From Streptomyces fungicidicus (lineage in GTDB: Bacteria; Actinomycetota; Actinomycetes; Streptomycetales; Streptomycetaceae): DNA of 64,000 nucleotides. The stretch lies in assembly GCF_003665435.1 (NCBI RefSeq), contig NZ_CP023407.1:4699501-4763500 (forward strand), read 5' to 3'. Positions 35,020-43,278 of the stretch are shown one piece after another. Each line of letters opens with the position of its first letter. Positions within the stretch are counted from its first letter, which is position 1. Under the pieces are notes generated by a model. That model made no database searches. It was not told the origin of the DNA and was given only the letters and a program-made list of their open reading frames with translations. Position numbers and translations under genes: made by a program.

Positions 35020-36578
35020 CCGCCGAGAGCAACAAGCGGGCCATCCGACGGGCGCTCGTCTCCGTCTACGACAAGACCGGCCTCGAGGACCTCGCGCGCG
35101 GCCTGCACGAGGCCGGCGTGGAGCTCGTCTCCACCGGGTCCACCGCCGCGCGGATCGCCGCCGCGGGCGTCCCGGTCACCAAGGTCGAGGAGCTCACCGG
35201 CTTCCCCGAGTGCCTGGACGGCCGCGTCAAGACCCTGCACCCCAAGGTCCACGCCGGCATCCTCGCCGACCTGCGCCTGGAGGACCACCGCAACCAGCTC
35301 GCCGAGCTGGGCGTGGAGCCGTTCGACCTGGTCGTCGTGAACCTCTACCCGTTCCGTGAGACCGTCGCCTCCGGCGCGACGCCCGACGAGTGCGTGGAGC
35401 AGATCGACATCGGCGGCCCGTCCATGGTGCGCGCCGCCGCGAAGAACCACCCGTCGGTCGCCGTCGTCACCAGCCCCGCCCGGTACGCCGACGTCCTCGG
35501 GGCCGTCCGCGACGGCGGCTTCGACCTCACCACCCGCAAGCGGCTCGCCGCGGAGGCCTTCCGGCACACCGCCGCGTACGACGTCGCCGTCGCCTCCTGG
35601 TTCGCCTCCGACTACGCGCCCGTGGACGACTCCGGGTTCCCCGACTTCCTGGGCGCCACCTGGGAGCGGAAGAACACCCTGCGCTACGGCGAGAACCCGC
35701 ACCAGCCCGCCGCCCTGTACGTCTCGGGCACGGGCGGCCTCGCCGAGGCGGAGCAGCTGCACGGCAAGGAGATGTCGTACAACAACTACACGGACACGGA
35801 CGCCGCGCTCCGTGCCGCGTACGACCACGCCGGACCGGCCGTCGCGATCATCAAGCACGCCAACCCGTGCGGCATCGCGACCGGCGCGGACGTCGCCGAG
35901 GCGCACCGCAAGGCGCACGCCTGCGACCCGCTGTCGGCGTTCGGCGGCGTGATCGCCGTCAACCGCCCGGTCAGCAAGGAGATGGCGGAGCAGGTCGCGG
36001 AGATCTTCACCGAGGTCATCGTCGCGCCGGACTACGAGGACGGCGCGCTGGAGGCCCTCACCAAGAAGAAGAACATCCGCGTCCTGCGCGCCCCCGGGGC
36101 CCCGTCCGCCCCCGTCGAGGTCAAGCCGGTCGACGGCGGCGCCCTCCTCCAGGTCACCGACCGCCTCCAGGCCGAGGGCGACGACCCGGCCGCCTGGACC
36201 CTCGCCACCGGTGCGGCCCTCTCCGAGGCGGAGCTGGCCGACCTGGCCTTCGCCTGGAAGGCCTGCCGCGCGGTGAAGTCCAACGCGATCCTGCTCGCCA
36301 AGGACGGCGCCTCGGTCGGCGTCGGCATGGGGCAGGTCAACCGGGTCGACTCCGCGAAGCTGGCGGTGGAGCGGGCGGGCGCCGAGCGCGCGGCCGGTTC
36401 CTTCGCCGCCTCGGACGCGTTCTTCCCGTTCCCCGACGGCCTGGAGATCCTCGTCGAGGCGGGCGTGCGGGCCGTGGTTCAGCCCGGCGGTTCGGTCCGT
36501 GACGAACTGGTCGTCGAGGCCGCGAAGAAGGCGGGCGTGACCATGTACTTCACCGGCACGCGCCACTTCTTCCACTGA
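35016..36578 (+). CDS. purH: AICAR formyltransferase / IMP cyclohydrolase (ATIC)
   Basis: A 520-residue bifunctional enzyme for the last two steps to IMP. The N-terminal cyclohydrolase has ALVSVYDKTGLEDLA, STGSTA and DGRVKTLHPKVHAGIL. The AICAR transformylase domain has the folate/AICAR site KHANPCG and YTDTDAA, ending with TMYFTGTRHFFH. It uses 10-formyl-THF and accepts ZMP, the molecule sensed by the riboswitch upstream of glyA in this window. It overlaps purN by four bases and is followed by a strong terminator. Confidence 0.97.
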   Translation: MTAESNKRAIRRALVSVYDKTGLEDLARGLHEAGVELVSTGSTAARIAAAGVPVTKVEELTGFPECLDGRVKTLHPKVHAGILADLRLEDHRNQLAELGVEPFDLVVVNLYPFRETVASGATPDECVEQIDIGGPSMVRAAAKNHPSVAVVTSPARYADVLGAVRDGGFDLTTRKRLAAEAFRHTAAYDVAVASWFASDYAPVDDSGFPDFLGATWERKNTLRYGENPHQPAALYVSGTGGLAEAEQLHGKEMSYNNYTDTDAALRAAYDHAGPAVAIIKHANPCGIATGADVAEAHRKAHACDPLSAFGGVIAVNRPVSKEMAEQVAEIFTEVIVAPDYEDGALEALTKKKNIRVLRAPGAPSAPVEVKPVDGGALLQVTDRLQAEGDDPAAWTLATGAALSEAELADLAFAWKACRAVKSNAILLAKDGASVGVGMGQVNRVDSAKLAVERAGAERAAGSFAASDAFFPFPDGLEILVEAGVRAVVQPGGSVRDELVVEAAKKAGVTMYFTGTRHFFH

Positions 36579-36584
36579 CGGTCC

Positions 36585-36623
36585 GTCCGCCCGGCCGCCC
36601 CCCCCGGGGGCGGCCGGGCGGAC
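36585..36623 (+). terminator. purNH terminator
   Basis: A perfect 18-bp GC stem (GTCCGCCCGGCCGCCCCC and its complement) with a 3-nt loop, 6 nt after the purH stop. Confidence 0.85.
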
Positions 36624-36658
36624 GCCGCTCGTGCGCGCCGTCCGCCCGCGCGGCGGTT

Positions 36659-37408
36659 CTACGCGTCCACCTCGTACCGGCCGGTCTCCAGGAAGTACCG
36701 CAGCTCCTCGGGGGTGCCGTCGATGACCTCCTCGGCCGCGGCGCGGAGCGCGGCGCTGATGTCCGGGTCGGCCAGGATGCGCGCGACGGCGACCCGGTCG
36801 TCCTCGGCCTGCGCGAGGCGGTAGCCGGTCTCCAGGAAGGCGCGCGCGTTCTCCGGGGTGGGCGCATCGAGGATCTCGTTGATCTCCCGGATGACGCGCT
36901 TGCCGGCGTAGGGCTTGGCCAGCAGGGTGGTGATGGCGACGAGGTCGTCCTCGAACCGGGCCAGGCGGTAGCCGGTCTCGAGGAAGGCGCGCGCGGCTTC
37001 CGGGGTGCCCGCCTCGAGGGCCTCGACGGCCTCCCGCTGGACGCCCTTGCCGGACTCCGGATCACCCAGGATGCGGAAGATGGCCACCCGGTCGTCCTCG
37101 AACTGCGCCAGGCGGTAGCCGGTCCTCAGGAACTCGCGCATGTCCTCCACGGAGCCGTCGAGGGCTTCGCCGGCCTCGCGGATGACGCCCCGGCCGGAGT
37201 CCGGGTCGTCCAGGATGCGGAGGATGGCGATGCGGAGTTCCTCCTCCGACATCTCGTCCACCGGCGTGCCCGGGTCGTCCGTGACCGACGCCGCCGTCAC
37301 CGCGACGGGCGCCGGGGCCGTGTCCGCGGCGAAGGCCGGGGCGGTGAGCAGAAGGGCCGGCGCCAGCGCCGTGGCGGCCACCAGGACAGCACCGCGGGTC
37401 ACTCTCAT
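36659..37408 (-). CDS. Secreted ALF-repeat protein
   Basis: 249 residues with a clear signal peptide (VLVAATALAPALLLTAPAFA) and then about four repeats of roughly 45 residues. Each repeat contains the pattern AREFL-TGYRLAQFEDDRVAI-ILxDPxxGxxVxREA. These are the short ALF repeats found in secreted actinobacterial proteins, function unknown. The ATG at 37408 is the first with a complete signal peptide. The final repeat is cut short at YFLETGRYEVDA. It is convergent with purH. Confidence 0.8.
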   Translation of the reverse strand: MRVTRGAVLVAATALAPALLLTAPAFAADTAPAPVAVTAASVTDDPGTPVDEMSEEELRIAILRILDDPDSGRGVIREAGEALDGSVEDMREFLRTGYRLAQFEDDRVAIFRILGDPESGKGVQREAVEALEAGTPEAARAFLETGYRLARFEDDLVAITTLLAKPYAGKRVIREINEILDAPTPENARAFLETGYRLAQAEDDRVAVARILADPDISAALRAAAEEVIDGTPEELRYFLETGRYEVDA

Positions 37409-37581
37409 GCCTGAACCTGCCTTCTCGGTAGGGGATTTCACGAGGTGCGGCGAGCGCCGCTTCGAACACCCTTTCACTTCCCGCCGCCGGAGATCACTGC
37501 CGGATCCGGGCAAGCCTGACGCCCCGTCATTGCCGGTGCGTGGAGAACTCCGATCCCGCGTCCGGGGGGGGCGGACGCACC

Positions 37582-37620
37582 AGGGCCGTGCCTCCCCGGC
37601 TCCGGGTGAGGCACGGCCCT
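37582..37620. terminator. Hairpin terminator for the leftward YIP1-like gene
   Basis: A perfect 13-bp stem AGGGCCGTGCCTC / GAGGCACGGCCCT with a 13-nt loop, 44 nt downstream of the gene ending at 37664. Confidence 0.7.
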
Positions 37621-37663
37621 TGGGTGTGGCAGCGGCGCGAGCTCTCCCGCGCTTCCCGCCGGT

Positions 37664-38257
37664 TCAGTAGCGCGGTCGCCCGAACCATTCCGCGCTGGTG
37701 CGCTTCGCCGCGAAGACGATCGTCAGCACCGCGACGATCATGATGACCAGGCCGAGGCCGTACATCGCGAGCGAGAAGATACCGCTCACGATTGCGAACG
37801 AGGCGTACACGATCGAGCAGACCCGGACGGTGTTGCCGCCCTTGGCGTACTGCAGCAGCAGCACCAGGCCGATGACCGCGAAGACGGCGGCCAGGCCCAG
37901 GAAGAAGACGACGACGCCCTTGCCCAGGTCCGCGTACCGCTCGGCCTCGGCGTCACCGGTGATGCCGGCCTCGAGCATCGTCTTGTCCCAGTCGGCCAGC
38001 GCCTTGCCGTAGACGGCCGCGATGACGAGGTGCGCCGCGGCGATCACGGCGAGCAGGATCTGCGCGGCGCGCGTGATGCCGGGCATCTGGGTGAGGACGG
38101 GACCGCCGCCGTACGGCTGGGAGACCGGCGGGGCGGAGGGGTAGCCGTAGCCCTGCTGCGGGACGCCGGGCTGCTGCGGGTAGCCGTAGCCCGGGTTGCC
38201 GGCCGGCGGCTGCTGGGGCGGCTGCCCGTAGGGGTTGTTCGGGTCGCCGAAACTCAT
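37664..38257 (-). CDS. Membrane protein with Pro/Gly/Gln/Tyr-rich N-terminus
   Basis: 197 residues. The first 65 are a Pro/Gln/Gly/Tyr-rich tail (NPGYGYPQQPGVPQQGYGYP), followed by four hydrophobic helices and a short basic end. Such tails are common in actinobacterial membrane proteins. There is no enzymatic motif. The ATG follows GGAGGAAG. It diverges from folD. Function unknown. Confidence 0.7.
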   Translation of the reverse strand: MSFGDPNNPYGQPPQQPPAGNPGYGYPQQPGVPQQGYGYPSAPPVSQPYGGGPVLTQMPGITRAAQILLAVIAAAHLVIAAVYGKALADWDKTMLEAGITGDAEAERYADLGKGVVVFFLGLAAVFAVIGLVLLLQYAKGGNTVRVCSIVYASFAIVSGIFSLAMYGLGLVIMIVAVLTIVFAAKRTSAEWFGRPRY

Positions 38258-38486
38258 GGCGGTTCTTCCTCCGTTGCGCTTCATGTGCGGGGACGACGCG
38301 AGGCTCGGCGCGGAGGAAGTTCTACAGATGCGGTCCGTCCCCCCGGTTCTGCCCGCGGCACTGTGCCCTCATCGTTCTTGACCGTTCCTTTCCTTGTCCA
38401 GCGGTGCGCCGCAGGTGTTGTGCAAGTGCAACATCACCGATCTTGGCCGCAAACAGCCCATACGTGATCGGGCGCCGTCGCGGCCG

Positions 38487-38541
38487 CCCGTCATACGGGC
38501 GGATTGGAACCGGGGGCCCGTCATCCGCGAGGATGGGAACC
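38487..38541 (+). repeat. Two imperfect 25-bp direct repeats at the folD start
   Basis: The segments beginning at 38487 and 38517 agree at 21 of 25 positions, both starting CCCGTCAT and ending GGAACC. The second copy contains the folD ribosome binding site (GAGGATGGGAACC before the ATG at 38542). The first copy also takes part in an 8-bp hairpin CCGCCCGT-cat-ACGGGCGG (38484-38502). Confidence 0.6.
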
Positions 38542-39396
38542 ATGACCGCCCAGATTCTCGATGGCAAGGCCACCGCAGCAGAGATCAAGTCCGATCTGAC
38601 CGCCCGCGTGGCGGCGCTGAAGGAGAAGGGCGTCACGCCCGGCCTCGGCACGATCCTCGTGGGGGAGGACCCCGGCAGCCAGAAGTACGTCGCCGGAAAG
38701 CACCGCGACTGCGCCCAGGTGGGCATCGCCTCCATCCAGCGCGAACTGCCGGGCACGGCCACGCAGGAGGAGATCGAGGCGGTCGTCCGCGAGCTGAACG
38801 AGGACCCCGCCTGCACCGGTTACATCGTCCAGCTGCCGCTGCCCAGGGGCATCGACGAGAACCGCATCCTCGAACTGATGGACCCGGAGAAGGACGCCGA
38901 CGGCCTCCACCCGATGAACCTCGGCCGCCTCGTCCTCAACGAGCCGGCCCCCCTGCCCTGCACCCCCAACGGCATCATCACCCTGCTGCGCCGCCACGGT
39001 GTGGAGATCAAGGGCGCCGAGGTCGTCGTCGTCGGCCGCGGGGTGACCATCGGCCGCCCGATGCCCCTGCTGCTGACCCGGCGCAGCGAGAACGCCACCG
39101 TGACCCAGTGCCACACCGGCACCCGCGACCTGGCCGCCCACCTCCGGCGCGCGGACATCATCGTGGCCGCCGCGGGCAGCGCGCACCTGATCCGCCCCGA
39201 GGACGTCAAGCCGGGCGCGGCCGTCCTGGACGTCGGTGTCTCCCGCAGCGCCGAGGGCAAGATCGTCGGCGACGTCCACCCCGGCGTGGCCGAGGTGGCC
39301 GGCTGGGTCGCCCCGAACCCCGGCGGCGTCGGCCCGATGACCCGGGCCCAGCTGCTGGTCAACGTGGTCGAGGCGGCGGAGCGCAGTGTCGGCTGA
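38542..39396 (+). CDS. folD: Methylene-THF dehydrogenase / methenyl-THF cyclohydrolase
   Basis: A 284-residue bifunctional enzyme that turns 5,10-methylene-THF into 10-formyl-THF, the donor used by PurN and PurH encoded nearby. The active-site Tyr49 and Lys53 lie in GSQKYVAGKHRDC. TGYIVQLPLPRGID and the NADP-binding VVVGRGVTIGRPMPLLL with DVGVSR complete the signature. The ATG at 38542 gives the standard length; the longer frame is not supported. It overlaps the DUF3017 gene by 11 bases. Confidence 0.96.
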   Translation: MTAQILDGKATAAEIKSDLTARVAALKEKGVTPGLGTILVGEDPGSQKYVAGKHRDCAQVGIASIQRELPGTATQEEIEAVVRELNEDPACTGYIVQLPLPRGIDENRILELMDPEKDADGLHPMNLGRLVLNEPAPLPCTPNGIITLLRRHGVEIKGAEVVVVGRGVTIGRPMPLLLTRRSENATVTQCHTGTRDLAAHLRRADIIVAAAGSAHLIRPEDVKPGAAVLDVGVSRSAEGKIVGDVHPGVAEVAGWVAPNPGGVGPMTRAQLLVNVVEAAERSVG

Positions 39397-39892
39397 GCGG
39401 AAGACCCCCGACGCCTCCCCGGCCGCCGAGGAGCGGGAGCGGGCCGAGGACGTCACGGTCCGCGACGCCGTCAGCGCGCCCGACGCGGAGGGCAGGCCGC
39501 GCCGCGCCACCCGCCGGTTCCCGCTGTTCACGCGGGACACCGCGCGCCCCGAGGGCGGAGGCAGGGCGGCGCCCGGTGACGCCCCCGCGCCGGCCCGTCA
39601 GTGGCCGATCCTCGCGGTGCTGCTCACAGTGGGACTGGGACTGCTGCTGACCGCGCTCGACCTGTTCCGGCTCGGCACGCTGCTGATCGGTGTCGCCCTG
39701 GTGGCCGGGTCGCTGCTGCGCTGGCTGGTGCCGGACGTCGGCATGCTCGCGGTGCGGTCACGGTTCACGGACATCGTCACGTACGGCGGTCTGGGGCTGG
39801 TGATCGTGCTGCTGGCGCTGATGGTGCAGCCGAATCCGATACTGGTGATCCCGTTCCTGAAGGACACGCTGCACTTCACCGTGAGCGGCTAA
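39386..39892 (+). CDS. DUF3017 membrane protein
   Basis: 168 residues. A charged N-terminal region of about 70 residues is followed by three hydrophobic helices (WPILAVLLTVGLGLLLTALDLF, LIGVALVAGSLLRWLV, YGGLGLVIVLLALMV). DUF3017 genes regularly follow folD in actinobacteria. The GTG lies inside the end of folD, so translation is coupled. Function unknown. Confidence 0.8.
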   Translation: MSAERKTPDASPAAEERERAEDVTVRDAVSAPDAEGRPRRATRRFPLFTRDTARPEGGGRAAPGDAPAPARQWPILAVLLTVGLGLLLTALDLFRLGTLLIGVALVAGSLLRWLVPDVGMLAVRSRFTDIVTYGGLGLVIVLLALMVQPNPILVIPFLKDTLHFTVSG

Positions 39893-39931
39893 CGGTCCTC
39901 GACGCCCTTGACGCCCTCGACGCCGTTCCGT

Positions 39932-39973
39932 ACGGCGGCCCGTCCGCACCCCCGTGAGAGGACGGGCCGCCGT
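39932..39973. terminator. folD-DUF3017 operon terminator
   Basis: A perfect 14-bp stem ACGGCGGCCCGTCC / GGACGGGCCGCCGT with a 14-nt loop, 39 nt after the operon ends. Confidence 0.75.
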
Positions 39974-40421
39974 CGGGGACAACATTCCTGCACGGTGAAG
40001 TGGCTGTTCAACGGTCTGCCTGGCGCTGTGGCACGGAAGTGACCGTTCCGGTACGGCGTCCGGAATCCCCGTACACGCTTGCGATGTGAGCGCCCGTGTC
40101 GAGGGGCGGGCGGGGGTGGGCCACGCTGCCCGCCCTCGCGGAGTGCGGCGGCGGCGCTCGGTTCCGGTGTCCACGCCCGGACAAAAATGGTGTTGTACGA
40201 CGAAGTGGTGGGACGTCGGGCTAGCGTGGACGAAGGGCAGGCGGGCCGGGTTCCGTTCGGTCGTGGGGGTGACCGGTGGGACACTGGACCACCAGTGAGT
40301 AGGCGTGCGACGGTGCCTGCGCGCGGCCCCCGTGCTCCCGTGCGCCCTCACCCCGGGAACTGAGACCCTGCCTCGCGGCATCCTCGTGGGTAGCCACAAC
40401 GGGGACTCGGTAAGGGGCACC
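39974..40421. other. Noncoding region upstream of the DUF2690 gene
   Basis: About 450 bp without a gene beyond the short ORF that follows. It holds an AT-richer patch (CGGACAAAAATGGTG near 40180), a -10-like TAGCGT near 40222, and a small palindrome CACTGG-acca-CCAGTG (40282-40297). The leader seems long. Confidence 0.4.
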
Positions 40422-40466
40422 ATGCGCGAGGGAACGACCAGCACCAGCCGGGGGGAAGAGGGGTAA
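40422..40466 (+). CDS. Upstream short ORF, 14 residues
   Basis: MREGTTSTSRGEEG, with AAGGGG five bases before its ATG and its TAA three bases before the start of the XRE/DUF2690 gene. The tight spacing suggests translational coupling or leader control. It could also be chance, because its own codons supply the ribosome binding site of the next gene (GGGGGGAAGAGGGG). Confidence 0.3.
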   Translation: MREGTTSTSRGEEG

Positions 40467-40469
40467 GCA

Positions 40470-41600
40470 ATGCCTCGTTGGAAGGCCTTGCCGGATGAGC
40501 TCGATCCGCAGATCAGGGAGTTCACGAGCCAGCTCAGGCGGCTGGTGGACCGCAGCGGCCTGAGCGTCGCGTCGGTCTCCGACCGCACGGGCTACAGCAA
40601 GACGTCCTGGGAGCGTTATCTGAACGGCCGGCTGCTCGCGCCCAAGGGCGCGATCGTGGCCCTGGCCGAGGTCACCGGGACCAACCCGATGCACCTCACG
40701 ACCATGTGGGAGCTGGCCGAGCGCGCCTGGAGCCGTTCGGAGATGCGCCACGACATGACGATGGAGGCGATCCGGATCTCGCAGGCGCGCGCCGCGCTCA
40801 GCGAGTTCGCCGGACCGTCCTCGGGCGGCGGCGCCCGCAAGGGCGGGGCCGCGGTCCGTCCGGGCGTCGCGGGTCCTGCGGGGGTCGCGCCCGGCGTGCC
40901 GCCGCAGCCGACCGCCTCGGACGTGCGCGACGCGTCCGGCGCCGTGCGGCAGACCGGCGGGCGGGACGGCTCGCCGGGGACGAACTCCTGGGGGGTCGCC
41001 GCACCGGCCGGCGGGCGCACGCCGGAGTTCCCGGGGGCGTACGGCGCGCCCCCCGCGGACGTGTCCGGTCACGGCCGCACGGGCGGGCCCGGCCGGTCCG
41101 GCGGCAGGCGGCGGACGTCGATGTTCGTCGCCGGAGCGGTGGGCGCGCTGGTGGTGGTCGCCGCCGCGTTCTACGTCATGGGGACCGAGGGCGACAGGAA
41201 GAAGGACGACGCCCAGGCCTCCCCGTCGCCCAGCGCCACCGCGAGCGTGAAGCTGCCCCCGGGCGTGAAGTGCGGCGGCGACGACTGCGCCGGCAAGGAC
41301 GCCGAGGCCATGGGGTGCAGCGGCGACCTCGTCACCACCACGCAGACCGCCGCCGTCGGCACCGCCATGGTGGAGGTCCGCTACAGCGAGATCTGCGGTA
41401 CCGCCTGGGGCCGCATCACCCAGGCAGCGCAGGGCGACAGGGTCGAGATCGGCGCGGGCACGGCCGAGAAGCAGAGCGACACCATCACGGCCGCCGGCGA
41501 CACGGTCACCTACACCCCGATGCTGCCGGTGAAGAACGCGCAGGACGCGAAGGCCTGCGCGGTGCTGGCCGCCACCGGCGAGAAGGGCTGTACCGGGTAG
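40470..41600 (+). CDS. Membrane-anchored XRE protein with extracellular DUF2690 domain
   Basis: 376 residues. A cytoplasmic XRE-like helix-turn-helix (LSVASVSDRTGYSKTSWERYLNGR, about 30-53) is followed by a Gly/Pro/Ala linker and one transmembrane helix (MFVAGAVGALVVVAAAFYVMG, about 213-233). A DUF2690 domain outside follows, with four or more Cys (VKCGGDDCAGKDAEAMGC) and the RYSEICGTAWGRI segment. It looks like a one-protein sensor linking an outside signal to DNA. Target genes are unknown. Confidence 0.85.
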   Translation: MPRWKALPDELDPQIREFTSQLRRLVDRSGLSVASVSDRTGYSKTSWERYLNGRLLAPKGAIVALAEVTGTNPMHLTTMWELAERAWSRSEMRHDMTMEAIRISQARAALSEFAGPSSGGGARKGGAAVRPGVAGPAGVAPGVPPQPTASDVRDASGAVRQTGGRDGSPGTNSWGVAAPAGGRTPEFPGAYGAPPADVSGHGRTGGPGRSGGRRRTSMFVAGAVGALVVVAAAFYVMGTEGDRKKDDAQASPSPSATASVKLPPGVKCGGDDCAGKDAEAMGCSGDLVTTTQTAAVGTAMVEVRYSEICGTAWGRITQAAQGDRVEIGAGTAEKQSDTITAAGDTVTYTPMLPVKNAQDAKACAVLAATGEKGCTG

Positions 41601-41630
41601 CGCCCCGCGACGGGCTCGCACGCCACCTGT

Positions 41631-41650
41631 ATGAGCCCATTCGGGCTCAT
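41631..41650 (+). terminator. Short hairpin after the DUF2690 gene
   Basis: ATGAGCCC-attc-GGGCTCAT, a perfect 8-bp stem with a 4-nt loop, 30 nt after the stop. A second small hairpin GCCCGC/GCGGGC follows at 41682-41698. Confidence 0.5.
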
Positions 41651-41899
41651 ATATGTGGGGGAACCGTGGGGAAGTGAATGAGCCCGCGAAAGGCGGGCAG
41701 GCGACAAGTACCCCCACGGGATTCCGGCACAGTCGGTCCCCGACGGCGGCCGCCCCGCCCCCACCTCTCCCGGACGGTGCGGCCGCCCCTTCTCTTCGCC
41801 CCCGGCTACCCGCGTACGCGGCCCGTCACTCTGTGGGACGGGCCACAGGGAGCCCGGCCGTCCGCGCCCGTGGATGCGCGATAGCCTGGCCGCTGGATC

Positions 41900-41947
41900 T
41901 CTCTTGACGCCAAGAGATCGATCATGCGAACCGATGATCGATCATCG
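41900..41947. promoter_or_regulatory. Nested palindromes upstream of mdh
   Basis: Three overlapping symmetric elements: TCTCTTG-acgc-CAAGAGA (41900-41917) containing a -35-like TTGACG; a perfect 10-bp inverted repeat GATCGATCAT with an 8-bp spacer (41916-41943); and a perfect 16-bp palindrome CGATGATCGATCATCG (41932-41947). They lie 80-130 bp before the mdh ATG. The rest of 41601-42027 holds CTGTGG-n6-CCACAG (41831-41848) and no gene. Confidence 0.5.
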
Positions 41948-42027
41948 TGGCCGGTCACGAGCCGGAGCGGGATCCCGCACCCCGGGGCAGGGACCGCCCC
42001 ACCGCCAGCTGTCATACGGAGAACGCC

Positions 42028-43017
42028 ATGACCCGCACTCCCGTGAACGTCACCGTCACCGGCGCGGCCGGCCAGATCGGTTACGCCCTGCTCTTCCGCA
42101 TCGCCTCCGGCCAGCTGCTCGGCGCGGACGTGCCGGTCAAGCTGCGCCTGCTGGAGATCACCCCGGCGCTCAAGGCCGCCGAGGGCACCGCGATGGAGCT
42201 GGACGACTGCGCGTTCCCGCTCCTGCAGGGCATCGACATCACCGACGACCCGAACGTGGCCTTCGACGGCGCCAACGTCGGCCTCCTCGTGGGCGCCCGC
42301 CCGCGGACCAAGGGCATGGAGCGCGGTGACCTCCTCGAGGCCAACGGCGGCATCTTCAAGCCGCAGGGCCAGGCCATCAACGCCCACGCCGCGGACGACA
42401 TCAAGGTCCTGGTCGTCGGCAACCCGGCCAACACCAACGCCCTGATCGCCCAGGCCGCCGCCCCGGACGTGCCCGCCGAGCGGTTCACCGCCATGACCCG
42501 CCTGGACCACAACCGCGCGCTGACCCAGCTCTCGAAGAAGACCGGCGTCCCGGTCTCCGAGATCAGGAAGCTGACGATCTGGGGCAACCACTCCGCCACC
42601 CAGTACCCGGACATCTTCCACGCCACGGTCGCCGGCAAGAACGCCGCCGAGGTCGTGAACGACGAGAAGTGGCTGGCCGAGGACTTCATCCCGACCGTCG
42701 CCAAGCGCGGCGCCGCGATCATCGAGGCCCGTGGCGCCTCGTCGGCCGCGTCCGCCGCCAACGCCGCCATCGACCACGTGTACACGTGGGTCAACGGCAC
42801 CGCCGAGGGTGACTGGGCCTCCATGGGCATCCCGTCCGACGGCTCCTACGGCGTTCCGGAGGGCCTGATCTCCTCCTTCCCGGTCACCGTCAAGGACGGC
42901 AAGTACGAGATCGTCCAGGGTCTGGAGATCAACGACTTCTCCCGCGCCCGGATCGACGCCTCCGTCAAGGAGCTCGAGGAGGAGCGCGAGGCGGTCCGCG
43001 GCCTCGGCCTCATCTGA
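42028..43017 (+). CDS. mdh: Malate dehydrogenase
   Basis: A 329-residue NAD-dependent enzyme of the TCA cycle. The dinucleotide loop TGAAGQIGYALL (11-22), the mobile-loop arginines in ARPRTKGMERGDLL, Asp160 in TRLDHNRA and catalytic His188 in IWGNHSATQYPD are all present. Length is that of the cytosolic-type actinobacterial enzyme. GGAGAA precedes the ATG. It is single-gene, followed by a strong terminator, and preceded by unusual nested palindromes. Confidence 0.97.
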   Translation: MTRTPVNVTVTGAAGQIGYALLFRIASGQLLGADVPVKLRLLEITPALKAAEGTAMELDDCAFPLLQGIDITDDPNVAFDGANVGLLVGARPRTKGMERGDLLEANGGIFKPQGQAINAHAADDIKVLVVGNPANTNALIAQAAAPDVPAERFTAMTRLDHNRALTQLSKKTGVPVSEIRKLTIWGNHSATQYPDIFHATVAGKNAAEVVNDEKWLAEDFIPTVAKRGAAIIEARGASSAASAANAAIDHVYTWVNGTAEGDWASMGIPSDGSYGVPEGLISSFPVTVKDGKYEIVQGLEINDFSRARIDASVKELEEEREAVRGLGLI

Positions 43018-43045
43018 TCCGACGCGTTCCAGGCTCAGGCCTCGC

Positions 43046-43080
43046 AGGGCCCCGCACCGGTTCCCCCGGTGCGGGGCCCT
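43046..43080 (+). terminator. mdh terminator
   Basis: A perfect 15-bp stem AGGGCCCCGCACCGG / CCGGTGCGGGGCCCT with a 5-nt loop, 28 nt after the stop. Confidence 0.85.
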
Positions 43081-43088
43081 GTGCGTTG

Positions 43089-43109
43089 GGCGAGCCGTGA
43101 CGGCTCGCC
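43089..43109. promoter_or_regulatory. Palindrome between mdh and the betaine operon
   Basis: GGCGAGCCG-tga-CGGCTCGCC, a perfect 9-bp stem with a 3-bp centre, immediately followed by a GCGTTAT repeat pair. It may be an operator of the choline operon or a second terminator. Confidence 0.35.
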
Positions 43110-43278
43110 TGCGTTATGGGCGTTATCTTCCGTTCTGCCCTTGGTTTCGGTGACGCGACCCACTCCCGGCCATCGATTCCGCATGCATACGGGACCGATG
43201 GGCAGAAGCACCCGGTCCCGTGGACGACACCCGTGTCACTCACGGGCGCCGAACAGGAACGGAAGGCAGTCACCGATC

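Noticed and set aside
38404..38541. Longer folD start and a possible ZTP riboswitch upstream of folD
   Set aside because: The ATG at 38542 gives the standard 284 residues, and none of the conserved pfl blocks (GTGACTGGCG, CGCCTGGGC) is present.
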